64,000 nucleotides of DNA from Homarus americanus (Eukaryota > Arthropoda > Malacostraca > Decapoda > Nephropidae). Shown one piece after another: positions 22,895 through 34,369 of the stretch. The notes under the pieces were generated by a model that searched no databases, was not told the origin of the DNA, and worked only from the letters and a program-made list of their open reading frames with translations. The stretch spans positions 4,444,275 to 4,508,274 of the forward strand of contig NW_024722158.1 in NCBI RefSeq assembly GCF_018991925.1, read 5' to 3'. Position 1 is the stretch's first letter. Every line of letters begins with the position of its first letter. The position numbers and the translations under genes were made by a program.

Positions 22895-23350
22895 TTAGGT
22901 TAGGTTAGGATAGATCAGGTAAGGTAAGGATAGGATAGATAAGGTAAGGATAGGATAGATAAGGTAAGGATAGGGTAGATAAGGTAAGGATAGGATAGAT
23001 AAGGTAAGGATAGGATAGATAAGGCAAGGATAGGATAGATAAGGTAAGGATAGGATAGGATAGGATAGATAAGGTAAGGATAGGATAGATAAGGTAAGGA
23101 TAGGGTAGATAAGGCAAGGATAGGATAGATAAGGTAAGGATAGGATAGGATAGATAAGGTAAGGATAGGATAGATAAGGTAAGGATAGGATAGGTTAGAT
23201 AAGGTAAGGATAGGATAGATAAGGTAAGGATAGGATAGATAAGGTAAGATATAGGATAGATAAGGTAAGGATAGGATAGATAAGGATAGGATAGGCTAGA
23301 TAAGGTAAGGATAGGATAGATAAGGTAAGGATAGGATAGATAAGGCAAGG
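22895..23350. repeat. 20 bp minisatellite GATAAGGTAAGGATAGGATA
   Basis: About 22 copies of GATAAGGTAAGGATAGGATA, with some copies extended by an extra GGATA pentamer. It opens with GTTAGGTTAGGTTAGG at about 22,895, so it may have grown from TTAGG-like pentamers. The - strand frame (LSLPYLSYP) only reflects the repeat. Confidence 0.96.
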
Positions 23351-23444
23351 TAAAAATGGTGGTGTCGATTAAGGCTAATAATTGTACCTGGAGATCGAAA
23401 GCTGGAAGGTTCATCCCCACCCATTAGTGAAAAACCCAACGTAG

Positions 23445-23780
23445 GCCTATGGTGATGGGGGAGGGGCTGGGGGAGGGGCTGGGGGGGAGTGGGGCTGGGG
23501 GAGGGGCTGGGGGGGAGGGGCTGAGGAGGGGAGGGGCTGGGGAGGCTGGAGGGGAGGGGAGGAGGGGCTGGAGGGGGAGGGGGAGGCTGAGGGGAGGGGG
23601 AGGAGGAGATGGAAATAGGAAGAGAGAGGAGCGTAGAGGAGAAGACAGAGAAGGTGATGAACATAGAATAATAAGTGTTGATGATGAGGAAGGAAGAGGA
23701 ACAAACAACTAAATAAGTAAAAAATAAAAATAGAAAAATTAAGAAAAAGTAAAAAGCGAACAAATAACAATAACAAAAGA

Positions 23781-23818
<38 letters not shown>
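23445..23818. repeat. GGGGCTGGGGGA purine repeats, later (GA)n
   Basis: G-rich GGGGCTGGGGGAGGGGCTGG units at 23,455-23,625 and (GA)n at 23,787-23,817. The four-G runs make this a strong G-quadruplex candidate on the + strand. Confidence 0.9.
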
Positions 23819-23820
<2 letters not shown>

Positions 23821-24164
23821 TAAATGAGAAATCGGACAAAGAAGAGAGGAGGGGAAAGCTGTCAGATAAGATGAGAAACGCTAAAAGGGAAAGCAGGAGG
23901 AGGAGGAAGGAGAAAGCAATGGGGGAGGGGGAGACATTCAGCTGAGTGACCTATAGGAATATCACACACCCAGTCTACACCACTAGTAATAATAACAACA
24001 AACAACAATAACAACAGCAATTTTATTATTATTATTTCTATTAAGAGAGAAATAAAAGGCGCGTAATAACGTACACAAAACACACTCCCTTGTTAGCCTC
24101 AGTCAGCGTCGATGTCAAAAAGATGGAGAAAATCATCCCTTTTAAGAGGTCAAGGTCCATCATC

Positions 24165-24370
24165 TAAACCCCCCCCTTAGAGTTTACCCCCTAAATCGTC
24201 CCTCCTCCAACGCCCCTCTTAAAACCTCCTCCCCCCTATGCCCCCCTTACATCTTAACCCTTAGAAGTCCTCCTCCTACGCCCCCCTTAGAGCTTACCCC
24301 TTAAAACCTTCTCCCTCCTACGCCCCCCTTAGAGCTAACCCCTTAAAACTCCCTCCTCCACCCACCCCTC
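24165..24370. repeat. About 45-55 bp C-rich repeat
   Basis: Four diverged copies containing CCCCCCTTAGAGCTTACCCC and TTAAAACCTCCTCC. Confidence 0.8.
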
Positions 24371-24529
24371 CCCCCGGCAGCAAGTTGAGGTTTCTACAGG
24401 TTTCACAGAAGAGAAGCTCCGCGTGTCTCAACCTCTCTTTCTTTCTTTCATTCATTTATTAATATTTGAACCTCCTTTCCACCTCTCTCCTCTGAACCTG
24501 TCTGGAAACCTGCCTCTCTAATGAACCAC

Positions 24530-24760
24530 AGACAGACATACAAAGACGGCCACACACACAGACAGAGAGAGTATACAAAGACGGCGCCACACACACACAC
24601 AGACAGACAGACATGAAAAGATTTGCCACACACACCGACAGACAGACAGACATACAAAGACACAGACGGCCACACAGACATACAAAGACACAGACGGCCA
24701 CACAGACATACAAAGACACAGAGACGGGCCACACACACAGACAGACAGTCCTATATCTTG
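24530..24760. repeat. ACAGACGGCCACACAGACAT minisatellite with CAGA runs
   Basis: Repeats containing CATACAAAGACACAGACGGC joined by (ACAC) and (CAGA) runs. Confidence 0.9.
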
Positions 24761-24864
24761 TGGAGCTTCACCCTAGACCAACTCACATAAGACATACATT
24801 AAGGTGACTTCTCCCTCCCTCCATACAGGTCAAAACACTCATTCCCTAAACCCTTCCTTTTAAC

Positions 24865-24867
<3 letters not shown>

Positions 24868-24931
<64 letters not shown>
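24868..24931. repeat. (GA)n microsatellite
   Basis: Perfect GA run of about 32 units. Confidence 0.96.
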
Positions 24932-24933
<2 letters not shown>

Positions 24934-25019
24934 AAACCACAGGAGTCAGTGGACCTAATCTTTCCAGTTGACATTTTTCGTCTTTCTCTCATCAGTGCTG
25001 CATCATGCCCCTCCCTGAT

Positions 25020-25268
25020 CCCGTGTGTGTGTGCGTGTGGACCTCCTGACCTTTTGTGTGTGTGTGCGTGTGGGACCTCCTGACCTGTGTGTGTGTGTGT
25101 GCGTGTGATCTCCTGACCTTGTGTGTGTGCGTGTGACCTCCTGACCTTGTGTGTGTGCGTGTGACCTCCTGACCTTGTGTGTGTGCGTGACCTCCTGACC
25201 TTGTGTGTGTGCGTGTGACCTCCTGACCTTGTGTGTGTGTGACCTGACCTTGTGTGTGTGTGTGAAAG
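25020..25268. repeat. About 28 bp GTGTGTG/ACCTCCTGACCTT minisatellite
   Basis: Nine copies of GTGACCTCCTGACCTTGTG joined by short GT runs. The right end shortens to GTGACCTGACCTT. A (CA)n run lies at 25,350-25,375. Confidence 0.93.
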
Positions 25269-25544
25269 AGAGAGAGACACACAACTAGGAAAGGAGAGAT
25301 AAAGAAAATGGTGTATGGGTAAGCAGCAAGAGACAATATTAGGACGGACGGACACACACACACACACACACACACCTGTAGCCGACACTTCACTTTACAG
25401 TTAAGGAAATGAAAGCGATCAAGTGTAGTGCCTACGTGAATACACCTATATCACTACCACAGGCCTATATGGTAAGATAAACTAGTATAGGCCGAAATAT
25501 TGTTCATATTCCCTTATAATATACTGGTATACGACTCACGCTAT

Positions 25545-26237
25545 TGTACACCCCCGCTAGAAGGACCACAGTACACCCCAGCTAGAAGGACCACAGTACA
25601 CACCCCGCTAGAAGGACCACAGTACACCCCAGCTAGAAGGACCACAGTACACCCCCGCTAGAAGGACCACAGTACACACCGCTAGAAGGACCACAGTACA
25701 CCCCGCTAGAAGGACCACAGTACACTTACCCCCGCTAGAAGGACCACAGTACACCCCCCGCTAGAAGGACCACAGTACACCCCAGCCTAGAAGGACCACA
25801 GTACACACCCGCTAGAAGGACCACAGTACACCCCCGCTAGGGGACCACCAGTACACCCCCGCTAGAAGGACCACAGTACACCCCAGCTAGGACCACAGTA
25901 CACCCCCAGCTAGAAGGACCTACAATTTGCACACCCCAGCTAGAAGGACCACAGTACACACCCGCTAGAAGGACCACCAGTACACACCCCGCTAGGACCA
26001 CAGTACACACCCGCTAGAAGGACCACAGTACACCCCCGCTGGGACCACAGTACGCCCCGCTAGAAGGACCACAGTACACCCCCGCTAGAAGGACCACAGT
26101 ACACTTACCCCAGCTAGAAGGACCACAGTACACACCCGCTAGAAGGACCACAGTACACACCCCGCTAGAAGGACCACAGTACACCCCCGCTAGGACCACA
26201 GTACACCCCCGCTAGAAGGACCACCCCCGCTAGAGTA
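25545..26237. repeat. 25 bp minisatellite (GCTAGAAGGACCACAGTACA)
   Basis: About 27 copies of GCTAGAAGGACCACAGTACA followed by 4-7 variable C-rich bases. Several copies lack the AGAAGG segment or carry a TTAC insertion. Period drift prevents a long frame on +. Confidence 0.95.
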
Positions 26238-26334
26238 AACACCGTATGTGACATTAATCAAGTGAGTCTTATGAGTTTGAACACGAAGGTAGACGAGATG
26301 TGTGTCAAGGTCGTGAGAGGGTCAGAAAAGTGGG

Positions 26335-26650
26335 TCACACACACACATACGGGTACACACATACACCCCACCACATACACATACATACATACATACACGT
26401 ACACACACACGCGCGTACACACATACATACACACACGTGCACACGCCCCTCCACATAAATAACCACAAACATCACCCAGCGACAACAATGGCTGACGTGC
26501 GTGCGTGCGGGCGGGCGGGCGAGTCAACACACACTTGCACACACACACACCCCCACAAACATACATACATACATACAAACATACATACATATCATACACC
26601 CCCTCCCACACACACACGCACACACCCACCTACACACACACACACCACCT
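26335..26650. repeat. (CA)n/(CATA)n-rich tract
   Basis: CA and ATAC runs broken by a short unique block at 26,455-26,525 (GCGTGCGTGCGGGCGGGC). Confidence 0.88.
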
Positions 26651-26687
26651 CACCTGAAATAACATACCAATACAGTATCAGAACTCA

Positions 26688-28097
26688 CAACCACCGACCA
26701 ACTACAACCACCGACCAACCCACAACCACCGCCGACCAACTCACAAACCACAGACCAACCACAACCACCGACCAACTCACAACCACCGACCAACTCACAA
26801 CCACCGCCGACCAACTCACAACCACCGACCATCTAAACCACGACCAACTCACAACCACCGACCAACTCACAACCACCGCCGACCAACCTACAACCACAGA
26901 CCAACTCACAACCACCGACCAACTCACAACCACCGACCAACTCACAACCACCGCCGACCAACTCTACAACCACCGACCATCTCACAACCACCGACCAACC
27001 AACCCAACCACCGCCGACCAACACACGACCATCTCACAACCACCGACCAACTCACAACCACCGCCGACCAACTCACAACCACCGACCAACCTACAACCAC
27101 CGACCAACGGACCACAACCGCAACTACAACCACGAACACCACGACCAACTCACAACCACCACCGACCAACTCACAACCACGACCAACTCACAACCACCGA
27201 CCAACTCACAACCACCGACCAACTCACAACCACCGACCAACTCACAACCACCGCCGACCAACCCACAACCACCGACCATCTCACAACCACCGACCAACCT
27301 ACAACCACCGACCAACTCACAACCACCGCCGACCAACTCACAACCACAGACCAACCTACAACCACCGACCAACTCACAACCACCGACCAACTCACAACCA
27401 CCGCCAACCACCACCGACCATCCACAACCACCGACCAACTCACAACCACCGACCACCGACCATCAACCACCGACCATCTCACAACCACCGACCAACTCAC
27501 AACCACCGCCGACCAACTCACAACCACCGACCAACCTACAACCACCGACCAACTCACAACCACCGCCGACCAACCACAACCACCGACCATCTCACAACCA
27601 CCGACCAACTCACAACCACCGCCGACCAACTCACAACCACCGACCAACTCACAACCACCGACCAACCTACAACCACCACCGACCAACTCAACAACCACCG
27701 ACCAACTACAACCACCGACCAACACAACCACCGACCAACTCACAACCACCGCCGACCAACTCACAACCACGCGACCAACTCACAACCACACAATCACAAA
27801 CCACCGACCAACTCACAACCACCACCGACCAACTCACAACCACCACCGACCAACTCACAACCACCACCGACCAACCACAACCACCGCCGACCAACTCACA
27901 ACCACCACCGACCAACTCACAACCACCACCGACCAACTCACAACCACCACCGACCAACTCCACAACCACAGACCAACTCACAACCACCGCCGACCAACTC
28001 ACAACCACCGCCGACCAACTCACAACCACCGCCGACCAACTCACAACCACCACCGACCAACTCACAACCACCGCCGACCAACTCACAACCACCAATC
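26688..28097. repeat. 18/21 bp minisatellite, 1.4 kb, open on both strands
   Basis: About 70 units of CAACCACCGACCAACTCA (18 bp) mixed with 21 bp units that add CCG or CAC in the middle. Both lengths are multiples of three, so the + strand holds a 582-codon frame (26,437-28,185, Thr/Asp/Gln/Leu repeats) and the - strand holds several long Val/Ser/Trp frames. Promoter, splice and unique-sequence support are all lacking, and a frame this repetitive on both strands is best read as satellite, not gene. Confidence 0.95.
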
Positions 28098-28195
28098 AAT
28101 AACATGTGGTTTAAACTTCAATAACCAGGGATTTTTGTGGTCACTTCACTGTACACAGAGAGCGAGTGTGTCAATAGATAGCTAACGTGTACGTA

Positions 28196-28258
28196 CTGTG
28201 TGTGTGTGTGTGTGTGTGTGCCCAGACATGCATCGTAATGACCACTTACACGGTATAT

Positions 28259-28332
<74 letters not shown>
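28196..28332. repeat. (TG)n and long (GA)n microsatellites
   Basis: (TG)n at 28,197-28,220 and (GA)n of about 34 units at 28,263-28,331. Confidence 0.96.
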
Positions 28333-28334
<2 letters not shown>

Positions 28335-28477
28335 TGTATGTATGTAATCTATGTATGAATGTCCTACTTTACCACAGGACACACACACACTATAAGTAAT
28401 TCACCAGGCGGTCAATACTTATTCTCAAGGTGATATAAAACTTACTTAAGAAACGTGTGCAAAGCAACCTCACCTTG

Positions 28478-28585
28478 GCCTACACTTAACCTGGTTACAG
28501 TTCAGATACAGTCACAGTCACTTTGGTTACAGTTCAGATACAGTTACATCACTTTGGTTACAGTTCAGATACAGTTACAGCAATT
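28478..28585. repeat. Triplicated TTTGGTTACAGTTCAGATAC unit
   Basis: Three tandem copies of a unit containing TTTGGTTACAGTTCAGATAC, about 31-37 bp apart. Confidence 0.85.
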
Positions 28586-28754
28586 TCATAATACTTTCAC
28601 GTGTAAAAAATACACAAATACTAATCAGGATGACTCTATATAACAAAGCCCCACACACACACATCTATAAGGCTCAATGATCATAAAACATTGCCTCACT
28701 GTACACACATAAACACACATACAAACATACACACAAATAAGCACATATACGCAT

Positions 28755-29035
<281 letters not shown>

Positions 29036-29144
29036 AGGTATATAGAACATCATGACTCGCCTGTACGGCCAACAACATCATGTCTCACCTGTACGGCCGT
29101 CAACATCAAGGTAACATCAGCACCTACCTGAAACACGTCGATAA

Positions 29145-29235
29145 TCAATAAATCAACTAATCAATCAATCAATCCACTATTCAATCAATCAACCAACCAC
29201 TCTACCAACCAATCAATCAATCAATTAAACAACTA
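29145..29235. repeat. (AATC)n-type tetranucleotide repeat
   Basis: AATCAATCAATC with AACC and ATTC interruptions. Confidence 0.85.
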
Positions 29236-29289
29236 ATCAATTTACTTGCAACATTTAAATACCATTGCACCTGACCTGACCTAGCCTAA

Positions 29290-29458
29290 AAGTTGATCTC
29301 GGTGTGGTGGACATTGGACCTAACTGCCTCTATTTCCTCAACTGTAAATTAGGGACCTATTTACACCTGGGTGGAATGGGACAGCCCTGGGGATCGAACC
29401 AGTGACCCTTAGGATGGGAGGCGAGTGCTGATACCACTTTGCCACCGCCTCTGTCATT
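29290..29458 (-). mobile_element. tRNA-derived SINE (copy 2, reverse)
   Basis: On the - strand the order is GGTGGCAAAGTGGTATCAGC, A-box-like TGGTATCAGCAC (29,425-29,436), CACTCGCCTCCCATCC, and B box GGTTCGATCCC (29,390-29,400). A body with ACCCAGGTGTAAATAGG and a tail near 29,290 follow. The head matches copy 1 (19,594) in over 30 positions. A body of the form 'cccaggtgtaaataggtccc' is typical of animal tRNA-SINEs as I recall them. Confidence 0.82.
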
Positions 29459-29589
29459 AGAAATTTCTCAAGGACTTGTGGCGACCGTGAACGTCTTCTC
29501 CACACATACACAGCATTATTTCCAGTTTTTATTGTTTATCTTTCCTTCTCTGTTCTGCATTCTCCCATTATTCCCTTCACCTACTTCTA

Positions 29590-29706
29590 CTGGGTTCACC
29601 TAGAGCCCTAATTCACCTAGCGCCTTCAGGGTTTACCTAGCGCCTTCAGGATTCACCTAGCGCCTTCGGGGTTCACCTAGCTCCTTCGGGGTTCACCTAG
29701 CGTCAC
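29590..29706. repeat. 20 bp minisatellite TTCACCTAGCGCCTTCGGGG
   Basis: Five to six copies of TTCACCTAGCGCCTTCGGGG. Confidence 0.92.
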
Positions 29707-29766
29707 ACCTACGCACGCTGGCTCACTTTCTCGGCAGTTGTGGGTCAGACCAGGATAATGAGGTCA

Positions 29767-29768
<2 letters not shown>

Positions 29769-29816
<48 letters not shown>

Positions 29817-29995
29817 TCATTCTACTGATAGATTAAATTTGGTTAGTTCTTCCCCTACATCTCTTTCCTTACCCTCCCTCCCTCCTTACCCATCATCCCC
29901 ACCCCTTACTCCACCTCCCTATCCCTCTTTCCACCTCTCTCCCTCCTTCCTCTCTCTTTACCCTTCATCTTCTCCCTCCCCTTCCCTCCAGATGC
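29769..29995. repeat. (CA)n then pyrimidine-rich tract
   Basis: (CA)n of about 22 units at 29,769-29,812, then CT-rich DNA at 29,850-29,990 ending in CCCTCCAG. Confidence 0.88.
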
Positions 29996-30078
29996 TGAGT
30001 GAATTTGCTACCTAATACAGCACAGCGTCAACCACAAGGACCTACACACCCACCACCCACTATAACCTCACCTTTCAG

Positions 30079-30187
30079 AAGTGTTGAAGAGGGTGGTGGT
30101 ACGAGGTATGGGCGTGGCTCTCCTGAAGGTGCCTGGAGGATTTTCCGTCGTCGGCACCTGGGGGAGTATTACAAGTCCACTACAGGT
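30079..30187 (+). other. Possible orphan exon (uncertain)
   Basis: A segment preceded by CTCACCTTTCAG and followed by CAG|GTACTTCAG reads openly as VLKRVVVRGMGVALLKVPGG and continues FSVVGTWGSITSPLQ. Balanced codons and flanking splice-like signals set it apart from the satellite DNA around it. The protein is not recognised and no partner exon was found, so this may be chance. Confidence 0.2.
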
Positions 30188-30394
30188 ACTTCAGTATAAC
30201 GCGAGTGTGGGCGTAGCGACAGACAGAGGTCACAGTACTTTACACCCACCCCGTCTCCCACATGGTGTTTGAGAGCTTCACTACGACCAACACTGAAAGC
30301 AAAACAAGAGAAATACTTGAGAAATATTTATCATTTGTTTATTTTGTTTAGGTTTTAAGCCCATTTTCGTGTTTATTAGGAAAGAGAAAGGTTA

Positions 30395-30550
30395 AAGTAA
30401 GGTTGAGGAAGATTAAAGTATGGTAGAGGAAGATTAAAGTATGGTAGAGGAAGATTAAAGGTTGAGAAATATTAAAGTAAGGTAGGAGGTAAGTGAGGGA
30501 AGAAAGGAGGTAGGTGAGGGTTCCAGGAGGAGGAGGAGGAGGTAAGTAGG
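30395..30550. repeat. 21 bp purine repeats GATTAAAGTATGGTAGAGGA
   Basis: Three to four copies of GATTAAAGTATGGTAGAGGA, then GGAGGTAAGTGAGGG motifs to about 30,550. Confidence 0.85.
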
Positions 30551-30627
30551 TAATATGTAAGGGCAAGTGTACCATAAAGACGATCATATAAGGAGCGCCA
30601 CAAAAAATATTATCAGCACCACCCAGC

Positions 30628-30628
30628 C

Positions 30629-30661
<33 letters not shown>

Positions 30662-30680
30662 CACACACACACACACACCT
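30628..30680. repeat. (CAGA)n and (CA)n
   Basis: CAGA tetramers followed by CA dinucleotides. Confidence 0.93.
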
Positions 30681-30884
30681 ATAACTGGGATTGTAAAAGT
30701 ATCTCAAACAATATAACAAAATACCAATAACAATGATAATAAAACTACTACTTCGACTACGACTATTACTACTACTATTTCGACTTTTTTTATGGCCTCC
30801 AGCCTCCCCAATAGCCACACCTTCGCCGCCATTTTATTACCTTAATATTAAATATCCTAATACATAAGTAGCTACCCTATATGT

Positions 30885-31352
30885 GTTGAATTCGTTAAGC
30901 CGCAGATCTATGCGGCATTCAGTGACTGTTGCCTCATAGACAATATCTGCAACTGTTGTCGGCTTTGAGGCCGAAGCTCTCGTTCCCCTGAGGCAGACCG
31001 AAGGAGAGAGGACAGTCGACATCTCATCCAGGCTGTAACATAACTTCTGGGCTGCTGCTTCTGTCTGGAGATCACCTCCGCGAGTCTGGCGTAGAAACAT
31101 TTTGCACTTGGTCCCATCCCACCAGAGGTTGTGAACACTAGAGGAGCGAAGCTGCCTTGATCAATGTTCTGAAATCTCTCTCCCATGCCCTTCTCTTGTC
31201 GTTCTCGTTCCTCCTGTGTGCAGCATCGAGAGCTAGGTTACGGTGACATGCGGCCATGGGATCAAAAATCTTGATGTCGAAGAAAGCTCGCTGTCCCCGC
31301 GTCCAGAATCCTCGAGCACTAACGTCCACACGGGCTTCGTTAGATGTGTTTG
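30885..31352 (-). pseudogene. Frameshifted repeat-type protein with ARGFW motif
   Basis: Three overlapping - strand frames together read as one protein. Frame 1 (31,352 to about 31,185) has SNEARVDVSARGFWTRGQRA then FFDIKIFDP. Frame 2 (to about 31,050) has QGSFAPLVFTTSGGMG, KCFYARLAEVI and WMRCRLS. Frame 3 has CLRGTRASASKPTTVADI. Two frameshifts make it a pseudogene. The VDVSARGFW...AFFDxxxFDP ... GGMG ... WxRCRLS ... RGTR pattern matches, from memory, a family of multi-copy proteins in marine invertebrates that is linked to mobile elements. The acidic positions around FFDIKIF suggest a nuclease-like fold, which is only inference. The 5' part is lost at a (TG)n tract. Confidence 0.55.
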
Positions 31353-31387
31353 AAGTCCTAATAATAATAACAATTATAACCAACATA

Positions 31388-31417
<30 letters not shown>
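31388..31417. repeat. (TG)n microsatellite
   Basis: TG run of about 15 units next to the 5' break of the pseudogene at 30,885-31,352. Confidence 0.95.
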
Positions 31418-31420
<3 letters not shown>

Positions 31421-31631
31421 GATAGAAAGCCAATATATTTGGTGGTAGGAAAGTGTGGGTGGCCAGAGAGATGGCCGTGCGCTCTCTCCTGCCTCCCAAC
31501 ACTTAGTACCTCAACAACACACCAACACCTTCAGTACATACAGTAACTACTAAGATATATTCACACATGTCTACTAGTTGCCCTTGTCACTATCACCACT
31601 ACCACCATCACCACCATCAGGAGGACATGGT

Positions 31632-31742
31632 ATTGACAGCTGACGGCAGGAAGACACGGTGCTGACAGCTGACGGCAGGAAGACACGGTGCTGACAGCTG
31701 ACGGCAGGAAGACACGGTGCTGACAGCTGACGGCAGGTTGTG
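31632..31742. repeat. 29 bp tandem repeat (GACGGCAGGAAGACACGGTG)
   Basis: Nearly four copies of a 29 bp unit made of GACGGCAGGAAGACACGGTG plus CTGACAGCT, the inner ones identical. Confidence 0.93.
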
Positions 31743-31794
31743 TGAAGCGACAAGGATAAAGAACTCGTAAAAGGCCTTGTGAGCGGATGAGACC

Positions 31795-31965
31795 TACCAC
31801 ACCAGGACGCAAGTGTATGACGCAATGATGAATAAACCTTCCCTCCACCAGGACGCAAGTGAATAACGCAACAATGAATAACAAGGAACCTTCCCTACAC
31901 AAGGACGCAACTGTAAGACGCAACAAGGAATGAATGAAGAACACTATGAAGAACCTTCTACCTTC
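31795..31965. repeat. About 57 bp diverged repeat (AGGACGCAAGTG...)
   Basis: Three copies containing ACCAGGACGCAAGTG, then ACGCAA, AATGAAT and CCTTCCCT. Confidence 0.75.
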
Positions 31966-32159
31966 CCTACACAACACAACTCTGTATAAATGAATAACAA
32001 CACATAAAGGTGTAATACGTCAGACCACCTTCCCACCTCTCAAAATATACTGCACAAGTAAACGCCTTAAGAATCTGTGGTCGAAATGTTGACAACTAAT
32101 CGTCTTAATAGTAGTCTAGAATATGAAGTTTTAATAATTAATGTATGCTAATTAATATG

Positions 32160-32465
32160 AGGACATTTAATAACCACAATTATAGCCTTTGCGCCACAGA
32201 TCCATAAAAACAATACGCTGAAGGGAATTATCATATGAAATGGTTTTATAGACATCTCGGTAACGTTCATTTCCTGGATAATAAAAGTAGGCCAACAGCT
32301 GCCCTGGAATGAGGACGGATGCCTGCGTCAGCCGCCACCCACTCGACACACTCTCTGGCGGGGGGACGGAAGGACCATTGTGGCGTGCATTTCCGCGTGA
32401 GGCTTTCGCTCCTGCCATGGTCAAGGACGCTACGGCCCTGTTGCCTTGTGGGGCGGCCATCGTGA
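32160..32465 (-). other. CpG-rich patch with 97-codon frame of unknown value
   Basis: A GC- and CpG-rich block (32,290-32,460) in otherwise AT-rich DNA. On the - strand it holds a 97-codon frame starting MAAPQGNRAVASL. Inside it, CTACTTTTATTATCCAG looks like a splice acceptor. It could be a promoter-proximal first exon or a transposon remnant. No protein family is recognised. Confidence 0.2.
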
Positions 32466-32564
32466 GCTACAAGTAATTAAAAGGCAGAAAGAACCATCTC
32501 TTCACTCTATCCTGTTGCCTGTTATGTATCAACCTCACTAACGTCTTTAACTTGTTACAACTAA

Positions 32565-32715
32565 CAACACACACACACTATAAACGTCTCCAGTTAACAT
32601 GACTCACTGTAAACGTCTCCAGTTAACATGACACACACTATAAACGTCTCCAGTTAACATGACACACACTATAAACGTCTCCAGTTAACATGACACGCAC
32701 TAAAAACGTTCCTTT
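32565..32715. repeat. About 32 bp tandem repeat (AAACGTCTCCAGTTAACATG)
   Basis: Four copies containing AAACGTCTCCAGTTAACATG joined by ACACACACTAT or ACTCACTGT. The stretch from 32,715 to 33,755 is AT-rich with no recognisable feature. Confidence 0.92.
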
Positions 32716-33756
32716 CTCATCATCTTGTTACAAATTATAACTGGTGTACATCTCTAACATACCCCACGTAATAATGAACAAGTTAAAAATCAATACAAGA
32801 ATGTAAACCTTAAATGACAAATAACTCATCAAAATAATCCTGCAAGAATACACAGGCTCCCACATGTCAAGTTTAAATACCAACATACTAATTTATCCTT
32901 TCAGTATAATAATTAATCACCCTAGCACTATTTTGGGGGGAGGAGAAGTTACTGTTTAGGTGGTTGATATTCGGGCGAGATAAGCTGGGGTGGAGAGTCT
33001 TCAGGGGATGCTAAGGATGCTACTTTTGTTATAGTTAGCCTTAAAATTCTCCGAGAATCACCAAAGAAAACTCCCCCTGCGTTCGGAGAGGAGTCTTTAC
33101 ATTCTTGTTATTGGTACTTTTCTTACACATAAAAGGTGATAACAATTCCCAGATTACACTATGCCAACTTTGGATTCTAGATATAACACAACCATTCTTG
33201 CATTATGCAACACTTTTTTGTTTTTATGGATATAAGTTAAAACTGAGCGAAATATTTACTATATTTACCTAATGGCCACCCCTTAGAAGTGGCCATACCA
33301 AGGGAAAGAGGCCAGTGGACTGTGTAGGATCCCCTGATAATTTTGAAGCCCAATATTGTTCTTGATTCCATAGCTTGGGCTGGTAGACTGTTTCATAAGT
33401 CTACTTCCCATCTTTCATAAATTATTTAATACTTTTGCTTCACTGATTGTAATTACATTATCAATGCTGCTACACTCATGGATAATTAATGTACTGTATA
33501 TTGAAATTCAATTATCTAATGTATAATACCATTTCTAGTAGTAAAAATAATGTTTACTATATCTGGACCAATACATTAGGGAAACATTAAATACCAGGAG
33601 ACAGATAATCAAGAGTATTTACAACATTGTATCTCCCAGTTGACTCTGTAAGTCAATCTCTCGACCTTCTGTAACTGAATAAACCCCAGACATAAAGAAT
33701 ACACATTACAGTACCAATTTCCAGACTGTTTAAACAGTAAAGTAATCACATGTTTT

Positions 33757-34362
33757 CAGGGAATTACGTTCCTGAAACCCCGCGAAAAGCCAAAACCGCG
33801 AATACTCTTTTTAGAATCACTGTACCTGTGGCCACCAAACAGCTCAGGTAGGTCATGCACTTAACCACTCCATGCTCTCCACTCACGGCCCAGTGATCAC
33901 ACTGATCACTGATGCACTGTACCGGCATTTACTAACATCATTAATTGAAACTAATCATATTGTAGTACAATATAATAATGGAAAAACGTAAACACAGTTA
34001 TATACAAAAAATAATTTACAGGGTATATTTCGCTGAGGTCGGCAACACCCGCATTGCCACCTCTCCTCCCGCTGTCCCGGCGTCTGCCAGCCCTCACGCA
34101 GTCACAGTATGGTAGGCATGTGTGGACTGAGGCTTTGAGCAGCAGGTGTCTGAGGGCGGAAAGGGTAGCGTCTGTTTACCGCACAGCACAGGGGAATATC
34201 GAAAATGGCACAAAATTTAAATTTATGTTTTCAAAGGATATTTCATATACAGTACATATACTGTAGTATATATATAATTTTCTAGTAAAAAAAAGAAAGA
34301 AAAAGAAACGAATGGTCAAAACCGCGATAAAAAAAGCGTGAAAAACAGGGGATTACTGTATA
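33757..34362. mobile_element. Possible pogo/Tigger-like non-autonomous element
   Basis: The left end carries CGCGAAAAGCCAAAACCGCG and the right end carries CAAAACCGCGATAAAAAAAG then AGGGGATTACTGTA. Pogo-group elements have ends with CGCGG/AAAACC motifs and insert at TA, and a TA adjoins the right end. The two ends do not form a clean long inverted repeat by eye. There is no transposase frame, so if it is a transposon it is a MITE. Confidence 0.3.
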
Positions 34363-34369
34363 TGCCTTC

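Noticed and set aside
26437..28185. 582-codon + strand frame as a Thr/Gln-rich protein gene
   Set aside because: It is made of 18/21 bp satellite units, the opposite strand is just as open, and there is no start context, splice or unique sequence support.
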